Shown here: positions 61,888-64,000 of the stretch, piece after piece
Numbering within the stretch: position 1 is the stretch's first letter
How the letters are laid out: each line of letters starts with the position of its first letter
Program-made: the position numbers and the translations under genes
The notes under the pieces: generated by a model
Database searches by the model: none
What the model was told of the DNA's origin: nothing
The model's input: the letters and a program-made list of their open reading frames with translations, nothing else
NCBI GenBank assembly: GCA_030123545.1
Contig: CP126124.1
Span: 558,001 to 622,000 of the forward strand
Direction of reading: 5' to 3'
DNA from: Burkholderiaceae bacterium
GTDB lineage: Bacteria > Pseudomonadota > Gammaproteobacteria > Burkholderiales > Burkholderiaceae_C
DNA length: 64,000 nucleotides

Positions 61888-62148
61888 CACCGCCGGGCCG
61901 CCCCAAGATGCGAGGGCCCCCTCGGGGGGCAGCGAACCCACGCGCGAGCGGGGGAGCGTGGGGGCAGACATCGCCACCGCCGGGCCGCCCCAAGGTGCGA
62001 GGGCCCCCTCGGGGGGCAGCGAACCCACACGCGAGCGGGGGAGCGTGGGGGCAGACATCGCCACCGCCGGGCCGCCCCAAGGTGCGAGGGCCCCCTCGGG
62101 GGGCAGCGAACCCACGCGCGAGCGGGGGAGCGTGGGGGCAAACATGAG
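61888..62148 (+). repeat. Three tandem 87-bp family B repeats
   Basis: The units start at 61888, 61975 and 62062 and are nearly identical. Each contains GGGCCGCCCCAAGGTGC, CCCCTCGGGGGG and GAGCGGGGGAGCGTGGGGG. They fill the lptA-lptB gap. Because 87 is a multiple of three, the lptB frame stays open through all three. The last unit ends AACATGAG and contains the likely lptB start at 62144. Confidence 0.95.
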
Positions 62149-62926
62149 TGCGGCCGCGGATGCCGCAGGCTCCCCCAGCCGGCTCGAGGCCCTGCATCTG
62201 CAGAAGTCGTACGGCGGCCGCATGGTGGTGCGCGATGTGTCGCTCGCGGTGCAGAAGGGCGAGGTCGTCGGCCTGCTCGGACCGAACGGCGCCGGCAAGA
62301 CCACCTCGTTCTACATGATCGTCGGCCTGGTGCGCGCCGATGCCGGCGTGATCACGATCGACGGCGGGCCGGTCGAGCACATGCCGATCCACCGCCGCTC
62401 GCGCCTGGGCCTGTCGTATCTGCCGCAGGAAGCCTCGATCTTCCGCAAGCTCACGGTACAGGAGAACGTGCGCGCGGTGCTCGAGCTGCAGCGTCACACG
62501 GACGGCGCGCAGGCTGGCCGTCCGCTGCCTCCGGGCGAGATCGAGCAGCGGCTGACCGAACTGCTGCAGGAGCTGCGCGTCGAGCATCTGCGCGACTCGC
62601 CGGCGCCGGCGCTGTCCGGCGGCGAGCGCCGCCGCGTCGAGATCGCGCGCGCGCTGGCGACGCAGCCGCGCTTCATCCTGCTCGACGAGCCGTTCGCCGG
62701 CATCGACCCGATCGCGGTGATCGAGATCCAGCGCATCATCGTGTTCCTCAAGAGCCGCGGCATCGGCGTGCTGATCACCGACCACAACGTGCGCGAGACG
62801 CTGGGCATCTGTGACCACGCCTACATCATCAGCGACGGCGGCGTGCTGGCGCAGGGCACGCCGGCGCAGATCATCGACAACGCCGAGGTGCGCCGCGTCT
62901 ACCTGGGCGAGCATTTCCGCATGTAG
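62144..62926 (+). CDS. lptB: LPS export ABC transporter ATP-binding protein LptB
   Basis: LptB powers lipopolysaccharide extraction with LptFG. The 260-residue protein has Walker [10 protein letters not shown], the signature [12 protein letters not shown] and Walker [13 protein letters not shown]. The frame is open back to a GTG at 61883 that overlaps the lptA stop, which would add three 29-residue repeats. The ATG at 62144 is preferred because the usual family start is a few residues before [13 protein letters not shown]. rpoN follows after 12 bases. Confidence 0.93.
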   Translation: MSAAADAAGSPSRLEALHLQKSYGGRMVVRDVSLAVQKGEVVGLLGPNGAGKTTSFYMIVGLVRADAGVITIDGGPVEHMPIHRRSRLGLSYLPQEASIFRKLTVQENVRAVLELQRHTDGAQAGRPLPPGEIEQRLTELLQELRVEHLRDSPAPALSGGERRRVEIARALATQPRFILLDEPFAGIDPIAVIEIQRIIVFLKSRGIGVLITDHNVRETLGICDHAYIISDGGVLAQGTPAQIIDNAEVRRVYLGEHFRM

Positions 62927-62938
62927 GGCGGATCGGCC

Positions 62939-64000
62939 ATGAAGCAGGGGCTGTCGCTTCGCGTCTCGCAGCATCTGGCGCTGACGCCGCAACTGCAGCA
63001 GTCGATCCGGCTGTTGCAGTTGTCCACGCTCGAGCTGAGTCAGGAAGTCGGGCAGATGCTCGACGACAACCCGTTCCTCGAGCTCAGCGATGACGCTGCG
63101 CCGCGCGAGGAATTCGGACTCGGGCAGGCCGATGTGAAGGCAGTGGAAGACGACGAACGCGATACGCCGATCGCTTCCAATAACATAGCAGACTCTCCAA
63201 AAAATACCGAGGCTTCAGCGTTGGATGATGCTGAAACTTCAGCGCAGACCGCGGACCAGGAGCCGAGCTGGGACGGCGACGGCACCAGCGAAGTGCGCCC
63301 CGACGATACCGAGTGGGGTGGCGACGCGCCCGTGCATGGCCGCGACCCGGACGCGGCGGACGCGACCGAGCTCGCCGGCGACGAGGAGTCGCTGCAGTCG
63401 TACCTGCACCGCCAGGCGCTCGGGCTGCGCCTGTCGGAAGAGGACCGCGCCGCGCTGCGCTTTCTGATCGAGTCACTGGACGACGACGGTTATCTGACGG
63501 ACAGCCTGGATCTGCTGGCGCAAGGACTGGCCGGCGGTGATGAAGTCGAAAAGCAGGAACTGGTGCAGCGCTTCACCGTCGCGCTGTCGCTGCTGCAGCA
63601 CCTGGAGCCGGCCGGCGTCGGCGCGCGCAGTCTTGGCGAATGCCTGAGCGTGCAACTGCAGGCGATCGAGTCGGCGGACCCGGGCGATGATGCGGCGCGG
63701 CTCGATGCGATCCTGGTCGCGCAGCGCATCTGCGCGCAACCGATCGAACTGCTGGCGCGGCGCGACCTGCGCCGGCTGAGCCAGCTGTGCCGCGCCGACG
63801 AGGCGCAGATCAAGGCGGCGATCACATTGATCACGCGGCTGGAACCGAAGCCCGGGCGGCGCTTCGTGTCGGTCGAGCGCAACGTGGTGGTGCCCGACGT
63901 GATCGTGACCCGGGTCGGCGGCGACGGCCCGCCGCGCTTTCGCGTGCAACTCAACCCGGATGTGATGCCGCGTCTGAGAGTGCACCACTTCTACGCGAAC
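62939..64000 (+). CDS. rpoN: RNA polymerase sigma-54 factor (partial)
   Basis: The first 354 codons of sigma-54, cut by the window end. Region I is clear (MKQGLSLRVSQHLALTPQLQ, then QSIRLLQLSTLELSQ), followed by the acidic region II and the start of the core-binding domain (LQSYLHRQALGLRLSEEDRA). The ending lacks the RpoN box, which should lie beyond the window. A family C repeat is in frame in the acidic linker (~residues 79-100). Sigma-54 would drive pilA in this window. Confidence 0.96.
   Translation, partial: MKQGLSLRVSQHLALTPQLQQSIRLLQLSTLELSQEVGQMLDDNPFLELSDDAAPREEFGLGQADVKAVEDDERDTPIASNNIADSPKNTEASALDDAETSAQTADQEPSWDGDGTSEVRPDDTEWGGDAPVHGRDPDAADATELAGDEESLQSYLHRQALGLRLSEEDRAALRFLIESLDDDGYLTDSLDLLAQGLAGGDEVEKQELVQRFTVALSLLQHLEPAGVGARSLGECLSVQLQAIESADPGDDAARLDAILVAQRICAQPIELLARRDLRRLSQLCRADEAQIKAAITLITRLEPKPGRRFVSVERNVVVPDVIVTRVGGDGPPRFRVQLNPDVMPRLRVHHFYAN
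63178..63240 (+). repeat. Family C repeat inside rpoN
   Basis: AACATAGC, 20 bases, then AGGCTTCAGCGTTGGATG. It is in frame, more A+T-rich than the flanking gene, and encodes part of the acidic linker (NNIADSPKNTEASALDDAET). Confidence 0.6.

Noticed and set aside
61883..62143. LptB with a 3 x 29-residue N-terminal repeat from the GTG at 61883
   Set aside because: The repeat also occurs outside genes (57450), the family starts near RLEALHLQ, and a good ATG lies at 62144.
61888..62148. CRISPR array
   Set aside because: The units are contiguous, 87 bp long and have no spacers.

Overview
The window is a 64 kb stretch of GC-rich bacterial chromosome. Gene content and order (uvrA/MFS/ssb; pntAA-pntAB-pntB; hpf-ptsN-hprK; fur/bamE-dapB-exbB-exbD; leuS-lptE, holA-proA; gshA, kup, gshB; argS-SPOR-dsbA; lptA-lptB-rpoN) point to a betaproteobacterium of the order Burkholderiales. 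The many copies of a short repeat running from GCTATnnAA..GATAGC through 20 bases to GGGCT suggest the Comamonadaceae or a close relative. This assignment rests on recognised gene families and gene order, not on a database search. Almost all of the window is coding. No rRNA, tRNA or CRISPR array was seen.

Layout. 0-10 kb, mainly leftward: uvrA, a YajR-like transporter, ssb (rightward), an Asp/Glu racemase or maleate isomerase family enzyme, mnmA, a DUF3443 lipoprotein, a DUF2844 secreted protein and a nudJ-like Nudix hydrolase. 10-16 kb, rightward: proton-translocating transhydrogenase, fadD and mtnN, then a leftward patatin phospholipase. 17.5-22.8 kb: hpf, ptsN, hprK, fur (leftward), bamE, dapB, exbB, exbD. 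22.8-28.7 kb is an accessory island between exbD and leuS. It holds a Sel1-repeat gene, a type IV pilin with a clear sigma-54 promoter, a PglL/TfpO-type pilin glycosylation ligase, an intact ParDE pair, a HigBA pair whose toxin has an in-frame stop, and several antitoxin fragments. Two fragments that look like complementary halves of one HI1420-type antidote gene lie at the two ends of the island.

28.7-43 kb: leuS, lptE, an Lrp/AsnC regulator, a 754-residue fusion of ornithine aminotransferase to an arginine dihydrolase/citrulline hydrolase-like domain, holA, proA, an MHS transporter, gshA, kup and gshB. 43-57.4 kb: a TPR protein, a YafJ-like amidotransferase, a CWC protein, an acyl carrier protein-LolA-MMPL exporter trio, malate synthase G, a haloacid dehalogenase, and a lipid-linked sugar set (LysR, ChbG-like deacetylase, ArnT-like transferase, GtrA, GtrB). 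57.6-64 kb: psiF, argS, a SPOR protein, dsbA, lptA, lptB and the first 354 codons of rpoN.

Three features cut across the genes. First, a ~65-bp repeat (called family C here) occurs both between genes and, in frame, inside exbB, proA (twice), gshB, a dehalogenase gene, rpoN and the linker of the aminotransferase fusion, much like the Rickettsia palindromic elements. Second, two longer repeat families (A and B) sit at gene ends, and some copies appear to provide start codons to the neighbouring gene (lptB, the DUF2844 gene). Third, accessory modules have been inserted into otherwise conserved gene strings: DUF2844/DUF3443 between nudJ and mnmA, the toxin-antitoxin/pilin island between exbD and leuS, and the arginine module between lptE and holA. 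The aminotransferase fusion is the strongest candidate for an undescribed system. It would carry arginine or citrulline to glutamate semialdehyde in one polypeptide, next to its likely Lrp-type regulator and close to proA.
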